Assembly: GCF_900101705.1 (NCBI RefSeq)
Contig: NZ_FNAC01000013.1
Span: 1 to 64,000 of the forward strand
Direction of reading: 5' to 3'
DNA from: Algoriphagus faecimaris
GTDB lineage: Bacteria > Bacteroidota > Bacteroidia > Cytophagales > Cyclobacteriaceae
Length of the DNA: 64,000 nucleotides
Shown here in pieces: positions 51,982-61,061 of the stretch. The notes under the pieces are model-generated. The model searched no databases. It was given only the letters and a program-made list of their open reading frames with translations, and had not been told where the DNA came from. Every line of letters begins with the position of its first letter. Within the stretch, counting starts at the first letter, position 1. Made by a program: the position numbers and the translations under genes.

Positions 51982-54399
51982 TCAGAGAAGTCCAGTAATT
52001 TCAATAGCTTGATTTGAGTTTTTAAATTCTACGACAGAAAGACCTTTGATCTGATAAAAAGGGTGCTCATGCTCAGGAAGGGGATCAAATTCTGTCAATT
52101 TCCCTAGAAATGCAAAATCTTTCTTCTCCGTAGCATGCATCACCCCGTTGACAGAAATTACCTCCGTCTTAAAACCATGAAGGTAGAGTCTAATGGAATG
52201 AAATTTTGAACCAAAATTCCCTGTAGCCTCCTCCAAATTTAACTGCATCTCGCTAGGAGAATAGCGAATGTTTCGCTTATGGTAGTTCATTTCTTGGTAG
52301 TCAAAACTTTCTCCATCATCTTCATAGTGCAGAAATTCATTTTCTTTTTCGCCTTTGTAAAGATGAAGGGATAATATTCCATTATGCTGTTCCTGAGTAT
52401 GCGATACAGTGGACTGCATGGTGAAAATTGATCCTCCTTTGACAAGTACGGGCAAATAATTGAGCGGGGTGTCAAGGTAGATTTCTTGATTACCTGGGTA
52501 AAATGAGTCAGAATATAAAAAATACCAGGAGCCCTCAGGAAGGTAAACTTTGGCAATCTCTCGGGTACTCTCCACGGGTGCCACCATAAAACTATCGCAG
52601 AAAAGGTATTGATTCTGATAGGCAGTTTGGTAGATTTTGGGATCTAGGGGGTAATTAATAGCCAAAGAACTAGCTACTGGCAAGCCATCTAAAGAGGCTT
52701 TAAAGAATTTAGAATATAAAGTTGGTAATAGCTGATAGCGCAACTTCATGTAATTGCGGGAGATCTCTTCTACTTCCTCTCCAAATGCCCATGGCTCAGC
52801 GTCATTACTATTGATCATGGAGTGTGCCCTGTAAAGTGGTGCAAAAGCCCCTATACTCATCCATCTCGCAAAAAGCGACTTACTCGACTCTCCAGCAAAA
52901 CCGCCAACATCATACCCTGAAAAGGCGACTCCACTGATTCCTAAACTATTGACCAAACGAACGCCTGCAAGCATATGCTCTTCACTAGCCACATTATCCC
53001 CTGTCCAGGCTGCCGCATGACGTTGTATGCCTGCAAAACCGGATCTTGTGAGTACAAATGGTCTTTTGTCTTTATTGTTTATGACAGCTCCCTCTTGGGC
53101 GCTTCTGGCCATCTGCATACCATAGATGTTACGCGCTTTGCGATGGGACACTTTTTCACCTTCGTAGGAAAATTCTAATAGATTGGGAGTAAACTGTCCC
53201 CAAGAGGCCGGCTCATTCATATCTGTCCAGAAACCATCCACTCCTGCCTCTGTGTAGTACGCCATCTTTTCTGCCCACCAAGCTCGTGTTTTTTCGGCTG
53301 TAAAATCAGGAAACGCACACCATCCCGGCCAAACTTGCCCTTGGTACTCTTCACCGTCAGGATATTTCACAAATAAACCCTTCTTTTTTCCCTCTGAGTA
53401 GGGGAGGTAATCGGATTTGGCTTTGATACCTGGATCCATTATGACTACCACTTTGAATCCTTTTGCCTTAAGTTCCGCTATCATTCGCTTTGGGTCAGGA
53501 AATTTTTTTCCGTCGAAGGTAAAAACCTTATATTCCTCCATATGGTGAATATCCAAATAAATCACATCTGCAGGCATATCCTTATCCCTGAAGGTTTTGG
53601 CAAGTGTGATCACTTCAGAATCTGGATAGTAGCTATAGCGACACTGCTGAAATCCCAACGACCAAAGCGGTGGGAGCTCCATTCTTCCCGTCAGTTTGGT
53701 GTAGCTTGAGATGATTTTGGGGATTGTATTTTCATAAATGAAAAAATAACTCATATCTCCGTCCTCAGCCGAAAAATAAATAAACCTATTGGTGCTAGCC
53801 CCAAAATTAAACACCGTTTTGTGTGTGTTGTCAAGATAGATTCCATAAGCTCCTTTTTGGTGGATTCCTATATAAAAAGGAATACTCATATAAAGCGGGT
53901 CATCATTCACTCCGTAAGCGAAATAGTCGGTGTTCCAATTAGTGTAAGCACTTCCCGCCCGGTTGAGGTTGCCTGTTTTTTCTCCAAGTCCTATGAATTT
54001 TTCTTCAGGCTGAACTTTCTTGTAGCAGCTAACCTCAGTCCCAATCCAGGCAATGCCTAAACTATCGTCCTCATTAAGTAAATTACCTTCGAGGTCTAAA
54101 AAGCGAATCTGGAAACTTGAAAGTATAAGTTCGGCTTTTATCTTGCCCGTGATAAGCTGTATCTTTTTTGAGTCGCTTTTTACTGAAAAAGTCACAAACT
54201 CCGGAGACTCGATTACTGAGTAGGGATTAATTTCAAATTCCTCAAATCGACTTGCTTGTACTTTTATTTTACCTGCCTCGAAAACAGTAATCTTAAAGTA
54301 GCCCAAAGCAGTGCTTCCTTTGATCCCTTGATCAAATTGCTCCCAATTGATAACTTTTCCTATTCCCAAATGGGTAGCTGAAGATTTTTGATGAGTCAT
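51982..54399 (-). CDS. GH31 alpha-glucosidase
   Basis: Releases glucose from the non-reducing ends of alpha-glucans. The 805-residue protein has the GH31 layout: N-terminal beta-sandwich (1-220), catalytic barrel with nucleophile motif DGFWTDMNEPA (Asp393), the later acid/base region around TGDNVASEEH and the end domain with DDGESFDYQ. The N-terminus has no signal peptide, so it is cytoplasmic and would act on imported maltooligosaccharides. Other GH31 activities (xylosidase, isomaltase) are less likely beside an MFS sugar transporter and amylases. It is transcribed with the MFS gene. Confidence 0.93.
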   Translation of the reverse strand: MTHQKSSATHLGIGKVINWEQFDQGIKGSTALGYFKITVFEAGKIKVQASRFEEFEINPYSVIESPEFVTFSVKSDSKKIQLITGKIKAELILSSFQIRFLDLEGNLLNEDDSLGIAWIGTEVSCYKKVQPEEKFIGLGEKTGNLNRAGSAYTNWNTDYFAYGVNDDPLYMSIPFYIGIHQKGAYGIYLDNTHKTVFNFGASTNRFIYFSAEDGDMSYFFIYENTIPKIISSYTKLTGRMELPPLWSLGFQQCRYSYYPDSEVITLAKTFRDKDMPADVIYLDIHHMEEYKVFTFDGKKFPDPKRMIAELKAKGFKVVVIMDPGIKAKSDYLPYSEGKKKGLFVKYPDGEEYQGQVWPGWCAFPDFTAEKTRAWWAEKMAYYTEAGVDGFWTDMNEPASWGQFTPNLLEFSYEGEKVSHRKARNIYGMQMARSAQEGAVINNKDKRPFVLTRSGFAGIQRHAAAWTGDNVASEEHMLAGVRLVNSLGISGVAFSGYDVGGFAGESSKSLFARWMSIGAFAPLYRAHSMINSNDAEPWAFGEEVEEISRNYMKLRYQLLPTLYSKFFKASLDGLPVASSLAINYPLDPKIYQTAYQNQYLFCDSFMVAPVESTREIAKVYLPEGSWYFLYSDSFYPGNQEIYLDTPLNYLPVLVKGGSIFTMQSTVSHTQEQHNGILSLHLYKGEKENEFLHYEDDGESFDYQEMNYHKRNIRYSPSEMQLNLEEATGNFGSKFHSIRLYLHGFKTEVISVNGVMHATEKKDFAFLGKLTEFDPLPEHEHPFYQIKGLSVVEFKNSNQAIEITGLL

Positions 54400-54601
54400 A
54401 TTTGATATTCTATTTCTTTCCCTAAAGTGAAACAGTTTAATGCTGGATCGCTAATTTAGAAACGATTATTAAACCTAAAAATCATCCTTATGTATAGTAG
54501 AAGCTGGTTTTTCGTGTAATTAAAGATATAATATTGCCTGAGATAAGAATTTAGCGCTATTCAATCGATTGCACCTTTTTTTGAAAAAAACGAAAAAAAA
54601 A
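54400..54601. promoter_or_regulatory. Upstream region of the GH31-MFS unit with a CAATCGATTG palindrome
   Basis: The 202-base gap between the lacI stop and the GH31 start contains a perfect 10-bp palindrome, CAATCGATTG (54562-54571). It has a CAATCG core in common with the larger inverted repeat upstream of the SusE-like gene (GCAATCGTTTGC). It is a candidate site for the LacI regulator, which lies beside it. No strong TAnnTTTG element was found in the correct orientation. Confidence 0.28.
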
Positions 54602-55639
54602 TCAGGAATGAGATCGAACAGAAGACTTTCTTATCAAAAGTTCTGTATCCAAGGTTACGGGAAGGTTGATTTTTTCGGGATCAACCTTTTTTTCAATGAT
54701 ATCAAGAAGTATTTCAGTGGCCTTAGCACCCATGTTAAATCCGGGTTGAGCCACAGAAGAAAGACTGGGGTCGATCATAGAGCAAAATTGCCAATTGCTA
54801 AAACCGACAATTCCTACCTCCTCGGGCACTTTCATTCCTAAAGCTTTACAAGCTAGCATAGCACCTACAGCGGCCATGTCATTATTGGCAAAAAATGCGT
54901 CGGGCTTTACGCTAGATTTTTCATAAAGTTCCCGCGTGATTTTCTGACTCTCATCGTCAGTACCTATGGGGCATTCTACGATCATTTTGGGGTCTATACT
55001 TATCCCATGGTTCGTTAATGCATCTCTGTAGCCCCTTTCTCTTTCCTGACTGATAGTGAGATTTCTGGGCCCAGCCAAATGAGCAATTCGCTGGTAACCC
55101 TGTTGTATCAGGTGGGTGACGGCGTCATAGGCCCCTTGGTAATCATCGACCATAACATTGATGGCTTTTGGGATATCAGGTACACGGTCAAAAAAAACAA
55201 TGGGGTAACCTTGATCAAGCAGTTTTGAGAAATGTTCAAAATCTGTAGTTTCCTTGGAATAACTCACCAAGAATCCATCAATCTGATTGGATAGCATGGT
55301 TTCTATACTGGATTTTTCTCGAGTCAGTTTTTCGTTTGTTTGCGTGAGAATGACATTATATCCACGAGAATAAGCCACCTCTTCGATTCCGCTGATCACT
55401 GTCGAAAAGAAAAAATGTACCACTTCGGGGATAATTACCCCAATAGTGAATGAGCGGCTTTTGCGTAAAGAAAGTGCGATGGCATTGGGACGGTAATTTA
55501 ACTTTTCGGCCACTTCTTTTACCTTTCGCTTGGTCTCGTCCGAAATCCCAGGGTAGTCTTTTAAGGCCCTAGAAACAGTGGATGAAGAAACATTGAGCTC
55601 TCGGGCAATATCTTTGATTGTGGCTTGACCTATTTTCAT
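54602..55639 (-). CDS. LacI-family transcriptional regulator
   Basis: A 345-residue repressor. The DNA-binding head is ATIKDIARELNVSSSTVSRA (about residues 6-25) with the hinge KLNYRPNAIALSLR, followed by a type-1 periplasmic-binding-like sensor domain (residues 60-340). It is between the alpha-glucosidase and SusE/amylase units and divergent from the latter, so control of the alpha-glucan locus is the most likely role; the inducer is unknown. An inverted repeat in the region between the divergent starts is the probable operator. Confidence 0.92.
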   Translation of the reverse strand: MKIGQATIKDIARELNVSSSTVSRALKDYPGISDETKRKVKEVAEKLNYRPNAIALSLRKSRSFTIGVIIPEVVHFFFSTVISGIEEVAYSRGYNVILTQTNEKLTREKSSIETMLSNQIDGFLVSYSKETTDFEHFSKLLDQGYPIVFFDRVPDIPKAINVMVDDYQGAYDAVTHLIQQGYQRIAHLAGPRNLTISQERERGYRDALTNHGISIDPKMIVECPIGTDDESQKITRELYEKSSVKPDAFFANNDMAAVGAMLACKALGMKVPEEVGIVGFSNWQFCSMIDPSLSSVAQPGFNMGAKATEILLDIIEKKVDPEKINLPVTLDTELLIRKSSVRSHS

Positions 55640-55983
55640 AAAATTATATTATTCCGAGAATTCAATTTTCAAGATGTTGAACTAGTGAAAAACGAGTTTC
55701 CAAGATAGTTTTTTATCGAGAATCCTAAAATATAGATTTCGTTTCATTTCAGCCAAATTTTTTTTACGTAAATGCAAACGTCAACGCAATCGTTTGCAAT
55801 AAAAAATTAGTCATTTTTTTAACTAGGGCTATTGAGAATTTAATTTTTGATAGATATACTTCTTTTCGGATTTCTTGAAAAGTAAGACGATTCCCTACTG
55901 CTGAGTGATTTTCACAGATTGATAAACAGTAGGGTATTGGACAAAAACAAGAAAACGGTTTTTATCAATTAACAAAAAATATT
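55640..55983. promoter_or_regulatory. Divergent lacI / SusE intergenic region
   Basis: 344 bases without a gene. It contains the inverted repeat at 55773-55798 and a second repeat CCCTACTG (55893-55900) facing CAGTAGGG (55927-55934), an 8-bp stem with a 26-base loop in the leader of the SusE-like gene. A TATAGATTTCG string near 55731 resembles a -7 element with one mismatch. No susC, susD or their fragments are seen in any frame. Confidence 0.5.
55773..55798. promoter_or_regulatory. Candidate LacI operator
   Basis: TGCAAACG (55773-55780) and CGTTTGCA (55791-55798) are perfect inverted arms separated by 10 bases. The arms resemble CGTTTGC-type half-sites bound by LacI-family regulators. The site lies 134 bases upstream of the lacI start and 186 bases upstream of the SusE-like gene. 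Confidence 0.55.
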
Positions 55984-57024
55984 ATGAAAGTAACTCGAAA
56001 ACTAGTGTGGTTAGCGGCTTTAGTCCCGGCCATTTGGGCATGTGAAAACTATGAAATGCCCCCAGTCGTGCCTCAAACTGGCGCTTCCCTGAGTAGCCCA
56101 ACTAATGGAACTGCTTTGGTTTTAACCAATGAGGGTGCTGAGGACCTGATTGAGTTTCAGGTAACCGCTGCAGATTTTGGAATGCAGGGAACGGTAACAT
56201 ATGCTTTAGAAATGGACCTTGCTGGAGCCAATTTCAGTGATCCAGTTGAGCTAGGCTCATCTCCCTCTAACATTATCGAAGTAGTAGCACAAGAAATCAA
56301 CGAAGAACTGATAGGTAAGGGAGCCAGTCCAGATGTGGCATCAGAGGTAGAGTTTCGAGTAAAATCAAGCATCAATCAGCCCCTCTCTCCAATTTACGGA
56401 GATGTGGTGACGCTATCAGTAACTCCTTTTAGCACGCTTGTAGAGTACCCTGTATTATATTTGCCGGGTGACTACCAAGGATGGAATCCGGGGAATGAGG
56501 CTACGACCTTGAAGTCTGTCAATTTCGATGATACCTATGAGGGTTTTGTGCATATTTTACCGGGTGGTACAGGTGAGTTTAAAGTCTCAGAAACTAATGA
56601 ATGGGTAGATGGGAGAAATTATGGTGATAACGACGCGGACGGAGATCTCGATGCGGATGGCGCCAATATCAAAGTGACAGAATTCGGTACTTTTTTTATG
56701 ACTGTTGACTTAGCGGCTAAAACTTACAGCCTAAGCGATCCTTTGTATTGGGGAATTATAGGTGATGCTACTCCAGGAGGATGGGATTCGGAAACAAAGT
56801 TGCAGTTTGACAGAGATCAAAACGTACTCACCATCACAGAAGATCTGACTGCAGGGGAAATGAAGTTCAGAGCTAATCAGGATTGGGCGTTTAATTACGG
56901 TGGTGCTAATGGAGAGCTCACTGCTGATGGGGCTAATATCGCAGTGGAGGAAGATGGTAACTATACTATTACTTTGAATTTTACCGAGCCGGGAGCTGTA
57001 TCCTATACAATCACCAAGAATTAA
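55984..57024 (+). CDS. SusE/SusF-like starch-binding outer-membrane lipoprotein
   Basis: A 346-residue surface lipoprotein. The signal ends in LVPAIWAC with lipobox Cys, followed by a SusE N-terminal domain (LSSPTNGTALVLTNEG, about residues 35-55, with the VEFRVKSSI motif), and two copies of a starch-binding module with W residues: LYLPGDYQGWNPGNEATTL (about residue 157) and YWGIIGDATPGGWDSETKL (about 258). It probably holds starch or maltooligosaccharides on the cell surface. The usual SusC/SusD partners are not adjacent. It is followed by the GH13 gene after 91 bases. Confidence 0.9.
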   Translation: MKVTRKLVWLAALVPAIWACENYEMPPVVPQTGASLSSPTNGTALVLTNEGAEDLIEFQVTAADFGMQGTVTYALEMDLAGANFSDPVELGSSPSNIIEVVAQEINEELIGKGASPDVASEVEFRVKSSINQPLSPIYGDVVTLSVTPFSTLVEYPVLYLPGDYQGWNPGNEATTLKSVNFDDTYEGFVHILPGGTGEFKVSETNEWVDGRNYGDNDADGDLDADGANIKVTEFGTFFMTVDLAAKTYSLSDPLYWGIIGDATPGGWDSETKLQFDRDQNVLTITEDLTAGEMKFRANQDWAFNYGGANGELTADGANIAVEEDGNYTITLNFTEPGAVSYTITKN

Positions 57025-57057
57025 TCTGATTATCAGATATTTCGACTAATTTTAAAA

Positions 57058-57093
57058 GACCGGTTTTGGAACTGAATGTTTTTAAAACCGGTC
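57058..57093 (+). other. Perfect 10-bp hairpin between SusE-like and GH13 genes
   Basis: GACCGGTTTT (57058-57067) and AAAACCGGTC (57084-57093) with a 16-base loop. Only short T-runs follow, so it may attenuate or stabilise transcripts rather than terminate fully. It overlaps no gene if the GH13 start is at 57116, but it runs up to 5 bases before the alternative ATG at 57098. Confidence 0.45.
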
Positions 57094-57115
57094 ATTCATG
57101 CTTAATTTGACCTTA

Positions 57116-59914
57116 ATGAAAAACATCCTGTTTCTGTCTAAAATAATTTTTGGGCTGTTTTTGAGTTTTCCACTTTTAGCTCAGGTAAGTACTGAGCCTA
57201 CGATTCCCAATGCTTCTGAGTCGATCAAAATTACCTATGATGCCTCTCTAGGGACTACTGGGCTTGAGGACTGCAATTGTGATGTTTACATTCATATCGG
57301 AGCCGTCACCGAAGGCCCAAATTCAACTACCTGGTCCATTGTGCCATTTGATTGGGGGCAGGATATCCCTGAGGCAAAAATGAGCAAAGTAGCGGGTGAG
57401 GATAATCTTTACACATTTGAACTCATTCCTAATGAGTTTTTTGATAATCCAAGTGGGCAAACCATTTACCGATTGGGAATGGTATTCAGAAATGTGGATG
57501 GGTCTCGAGAGGGGAAAACTTCAGCGAATGCCGATTTTTTTGTGGATTTGGCGCAAGGTTTTGCCGTGCAGTTCACAGAGCCTCGAGGAACAAGGCTTTC
57601 TCTTGAAGTAGGTGAAATGTTTAGGGTAAAGGCAGAAGCCTCGAGAGAGGCAATGATCAAGTTTGAACTGCAAGGGGAGCCTGTCAAATCTGCCTCAGGA
57701 GTGAAAGAATTATTTTATGATTTTGAAGCCAAAGAGGCGGGTACCTATACGTTGACGGCCATCGCAGAATCTGGAGATGAAACAGATTCTCAAAGTTTGC
57801 AGATTGTGGTTTTTGGAGCATCGGAGGTGGCCGAACTACCAAATGAGGCTCGTCTTGGAATTAATTATTTGTCAGACACGGAGGTGCTCTTAGCACTGTT
57901 GGCGCCAAATAAAAAACTGGCACATGTGATTGGTGATTTTAATGATTGGCAGATTTTACCAGAATATCAAATGAAAAGAACTCCTGATGGGGAGATTTTT
58001 TGGCTGAGGATTGATGGGTTAACCCCAAAGCAGGAGTACATTTTCCAATACTTAGTGGATGCAAGCATAAGAATTGGGGATCCCTATGCGGATAAGACTT
58101 CTGACCCTTTCCATGATCAAGAAATTATTCAAGATGGTAGATATCCTGGGCTGAAAGCCTTTCCCTCCGGGAAAACAGAATTTCAAGCTACCTATTTACA
58201 AACAGCACAAGATCCATTCGAATGGAAAAATATTGATTATCATAAACCAGCACCGGAAGAATTGGTCGTTTATGAACTGTTAGTCCGCGATTTTGATGAA
58301 AAAAGAACCTATCAGGCAGTAATAGATCGCTTGGATTATCTACAAGAATTAGGTGTCAATGCCATCGAATTAATGCCGGTGGGGGAGTTTGAGGGTAATT
58401 TATCTTGGGGTTATAATCCTTCATTCTTCTTTGCTCCTGATAAGTACTACGGAACAAAAAACGATTTGAAAAGGCTCATCGACGAGGCTCACGGAAGAGG
58501 CATAGTGGTGATTTTGGATATGGTGCTCAATCACGCCTTTGGTCAAAATCCTATGGTCAGGCTCTATAACGATGGAGATTATGGTGCACCTACTGAGGAC
58601 AATCCTTGGTTTAACCGTGTAGCTAAGCACCCTTTCAATGTGGGCTATGATTTTAACCACGAGAGTGATTATACTAGAGACTTCGTGGACTCGGTAAATA
58701 ATTATTGGTTGACAGAATATAAAATAGACGGTTTCCGGTTTGATCTATCCAAAGGTTTTACGCAGGTGAATTCAGGTGATAATGTGAATTTTTGGTCACA
58801 ATATGACCCGAGTAGAGTTCAAATCTGGAAGCATATTTACGACCGTATCAAGACCAACCATCCGGAGGCTTATGTGATTTTGGAGCATCTCTCAGCCAAT
58901 GATGAAGAAAAAGAGCTTGCGGATTATGGGATGATGTTTTGGGGGAATATGAATAGCGATTTCCGAGAAATGGCCAAAGGGGAAAATCGGGATTTCAATT
59001 GGGCTTACCATGGGTCTCGAGGATGGCAAAATCCCAATTTGGTCGCTTATCAGGAATCCCACGATGAAGAGCGGGTGATGTGGGAATCGCTTAATTTTGG
59101 AAGAACATCTCCTGTAAACATTCGTCAACTGGAAAATGCTGTCAACAGAAATCAACTATTGACCGCTTTCTATTTTGGAATACCCGGTCCTAAAATGATC
59201 TGGCAGTTTGGTGAATTTGGTTATGATGAAGAGTTGAATAATGATAGACTTGGGATCAAACCTACTCGATGGGAGTATTTGCAAAATCCTCAGAGAAACC
59301 GGCTTTTCAGACTTTATCAAGAGATGATTAAGCTCAAGAAGTCCCATCAAGTATTTACTAATCCAGAGAAGGTCACCCTAAATCTCAGTGCTGCTATAAA
59401 ATCAATAGTTTTAGAACATTCGGACTTGGATATAGTGCTGTTTGGTAATTTTGGATTGGGAAATGCAGGAAATGTTCCAGTTTCTTTCCCATCTACCGGG
59501 ATCTGGTATAATTATTTTACGGGTGAAGAATTGACCTTGACCAATACTACGGTTGACTTCAATTTAAGACCTTCCGAATTCTATTTATTTACGAGTGAGC
59601 TACTTCCAACTCCAGACTCTGGGATTTTGCAGGAAGACTTTGTCACTTCTATTCCCATTGAACCCTTCGATGATTCTTCATTCTCAGTTTATCCTAACCC
59701 GAGCACAGGCAAGCTTTATGTCCAATTACCTGAGGGAATGAAGGAAACAAACTTTAGGATCATTGATTTGACGGGAAAAGAGATCAGAGGAGGGCAATCA
59801 AGGCCTGGAAATCAGATTTTAGAATTCGATTTAGGGGATATTAAAGCGGGTCTTTATATCTTTGAAGCGTTTGATAACAGACGAGTGCTTCATCAGCGCT
59901 TTATTAAAAATTAA
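57116..59914 (+). CDS. GH13 alpha-amylase with CBM-like domain and T9SS sorting domain
   Basis: A secreted alpha-glucan hydrolase of 932 residues. ATG at 57116 gives a good signal peptide (MKNILFLSKIIFGLFLSF, cleaved near LLAQV); an upstream ATG at 57098 adds six residues. N-terminal beta domains (about 25-260) resemble CBM/E-set starch modules, followed by the GH13 barrel: VVILDMVLNHAFG, GFRFDLSKG with nucleophile Asp543, VILEHLSAND with acid/base Glu590 and QESHDEER. The C-terminus is a T9SS sorting domain (SVYPNPSTGKLYVQL ... RRVLHQRFIKN). It is the first enzyme step of glucan breakdown in this locus. Confidence 0.93.
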   Translation: MKNILFLSKIIFGLFLSFPLLAQVSTEPTIPNASESIKITYDASLGTTGLEDCNCDVYIHIGAVTEGPNSTTWSIVPFDWGQDIPEAKMSKVAGEDNLYTFELIPNEFFDNPSGQTIYRLGMVFRNVDGSREGKTSANADFFVDLAQGFAVQFTEPRGTRLSLEVGEMFRVKAEASREAMIKFELQGEPVKSASGVKELFYDFEAKEAGTYTLTAIAESGDETDSQSLQIVVFGASEVAELPNEARLGINYLSDTEVLLALLAPNKKLAHVIGDFNDWQILPEYQMKRTPDGEIFWLRIDGLTPKQEYIFQYLVDASIRIGDPYADKTSDPFHDQEIIQDGRYPGLKAFPSGKTEFQATYLQTAQDPFEWKNIDYHKPAPEELVVYELLVRDFDEKRTYQAVIDRLDYLQELGVNAIELMPVGEFEGNLSWGYNPSFFFAPDKYYGTKNDLKRLIDEAHGRGIVVILDMVLNHAFGQNPMVRLYNDGDYGAPTEDNPWFNRVAKHPFNVGYDFNHESDYTRDFVDSVNNYWLTEYKIDGFRFDLSKGFTQVNSGDNVNFWSQYDPSRVQIWKHIYDRIKTNHPEAYVILEHLSANDEEKELADYGMMFWGNMNSDFREMAKGENRDFNWAYHGSRGWQNPNLVAYQESHDEERVMWESLNFGRTSPVNIRQLENAVNRNQLLTAFYFGIPGPKMIWQFGEFGYDEELNNDRLGIKPTRWEYLQNPQRNRLFRLYQEMIKLKKSHQVFTNPEKVTLNLSAAIKSIVLEHSDLDIVLFGNFGLGNAGNVPVSFPSTGIWYNYFTGEELTLTNTTVDFNLRPSEFYLFTSELLPTPDSGILQEDFVTSIPIEPFDDSSFSVYPNPSTGKLYVQLPEGMKETNFRIIDLTGKEIRGGQSRPGNQILEFDLGDIKAGLYIFEAFDNRRVLHQRFIKN

Positions 59915-59930
59915 CCAAACCTAATTTAAG

Positions 59931-60992
59931 ATGAAATTTAAACCTGGAGTAAAGTACGGGCAAGAACTCAGAGATCTCTATGCATATGCAAAAGAGAATG
60001 AATTTGCTATGCCCGCTGTAAATGTGATAGGTACCAATTCTGTGAATGCAGTAATGGAGACAGCCAAAAAAGTAAATTCTCCCGTAATCATACAGTTCTC
60101 CAATGGAGGTGCTCAGTTTTTTGCAGGTAAAGGATTAGCTAATGATAAGCAGCAGGCGAGTGTAGCCGGAGCAGTTTCCGGGGCTCATCACGTGCACCAA
60201 ATGGCAGAGGCCTATGGAGTACCTGTTATTTTGCACACGGATCATGCCGCTAAAAAATTGCTTCCTTGGATCGACGGCATGCTAGAAGCAGGTAAAGCCT
60301 ATTTTGACACGCATAAGCGTCCGCTTTTCAGCTCTCACATGTTGGATCTTTCTGAGGAGCCTTTGGAAGAAAATGTAGAAATATCCTGTAATTATTTTCG
60401 TGAGTTTGAAAAACTTCAAATGGCGATTGAAATCGAACTTGGAGTGACCGGCGGAGAAGAAGACGGGGTAGATAATACAGACATAGATTCGTCCAAGCTT
60501 TACACACAGCCCGAAGAAGTAGCCTATGCTTATGAGCATCTCAAGCAAATCGGAGATTTATTCACAATTGCTGCTGCTTTCGGTAACGTCCACGGAGTGT
60601 ATAAGCCTGGTAATGTGAGTTTGAAGCCAATTATTCTGAAAAATTCTCAGGATTACATCAACTCCAAATATGGAACAACCGGCAAGCCTTTGAATTTTGT
60701 ATTTCATGGAGGGTCTGGCTCAACTGTAGAGGAAATCAGAGAAGCCAATTCCTATGGCTCCATCAAAATGAATATCGATACCGATATGCAGTGGGCTACT
60801 TGGGAAGGTATCTTGAATTATTACAAGAAAAACGAAGGTTACCTTCAGACCCAATTGGGTAATCCAGATGGACCTGATAGTCCAAATAAGAAGTATTACG
60901 ATCCAAGAGTATGGCTTAGAAAAGGAGAAGAAAACTTCGTGAAAAGACTGGAATTAGCTTTTGATATGCTAAATGCTGTCAATAAGAATTAA
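59931..60992 (+). CDS. fbaA: Class II fructose-bisphosphate aldolase
   Basis: Zinc aldolase that interconverts fructose 1,6-bisphosphate with dihydroxyacetone phosphate and glyceraldehyde 3-phosphate. The 353-residue protein has the metal ligands in ILHTDHAAKKLLPWID, EIELGVTGGEEDGVDN, GNVHGVYKPG and VFHGGSGSTVEE, of the class II FbaA type. A gap of 16 bases from the amylase gene suggests one transcript. It carries glucose from the locus into glycolysis (context inference). A terminator follows 22 bases later. Confidence 0.95.
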   Translation: MKFKPGVKYGQELRDLYAYAKENEFAMPAVNVIGTNSVNAVMETAKKVNSPVIIQFSNGGAQFFAGKGLANDKQQASVAGAVSGAHHVHQMAEAYGVPVILHTDHAAKKLLPWIDGMLEAGKAYFDTHKRPLFSSHMLDLSEEPLEENVEISCNYFREFEKLQMAIEIELGVTGGEEDGVDNTDIDSSKLYTQPEEVAYAYEHLKQIGDLFTIAAAFGNVHGVYKPGNVSLKPIILKNSQDYINSKYGTTGKPLNFVFHGGSGSTVEEIREANSYGSIKMNIDTDMQWATWEGILNYYKKNEGYLQTQLGNPDGPDSPNKKYYDPRVWLRKGEENFVKRLELAFDMLNAVNKN

Positions 60993-61014
60993 TCAAAAGC
61001 CGATTAGTTAGTAC

Positions 61015-61047
61015 AAAAAAGTCACTTTAATCGAGTGACTTTTTTTC
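61015..61047 (+). terminator. Intrinsic terminator after fbaA
   Basis: AAAAAAGTCACT (61015-61026) and AGTGACTTTTTT (61034-61045) form a 12-bp stem and are followed by more T. It ends the SusE-amylase-aldolase unit; the second amylase begins about 15 bases beyond. Confidence 0.83.
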
Positions 61048-61061
61048 TTGAAGACACCAAA

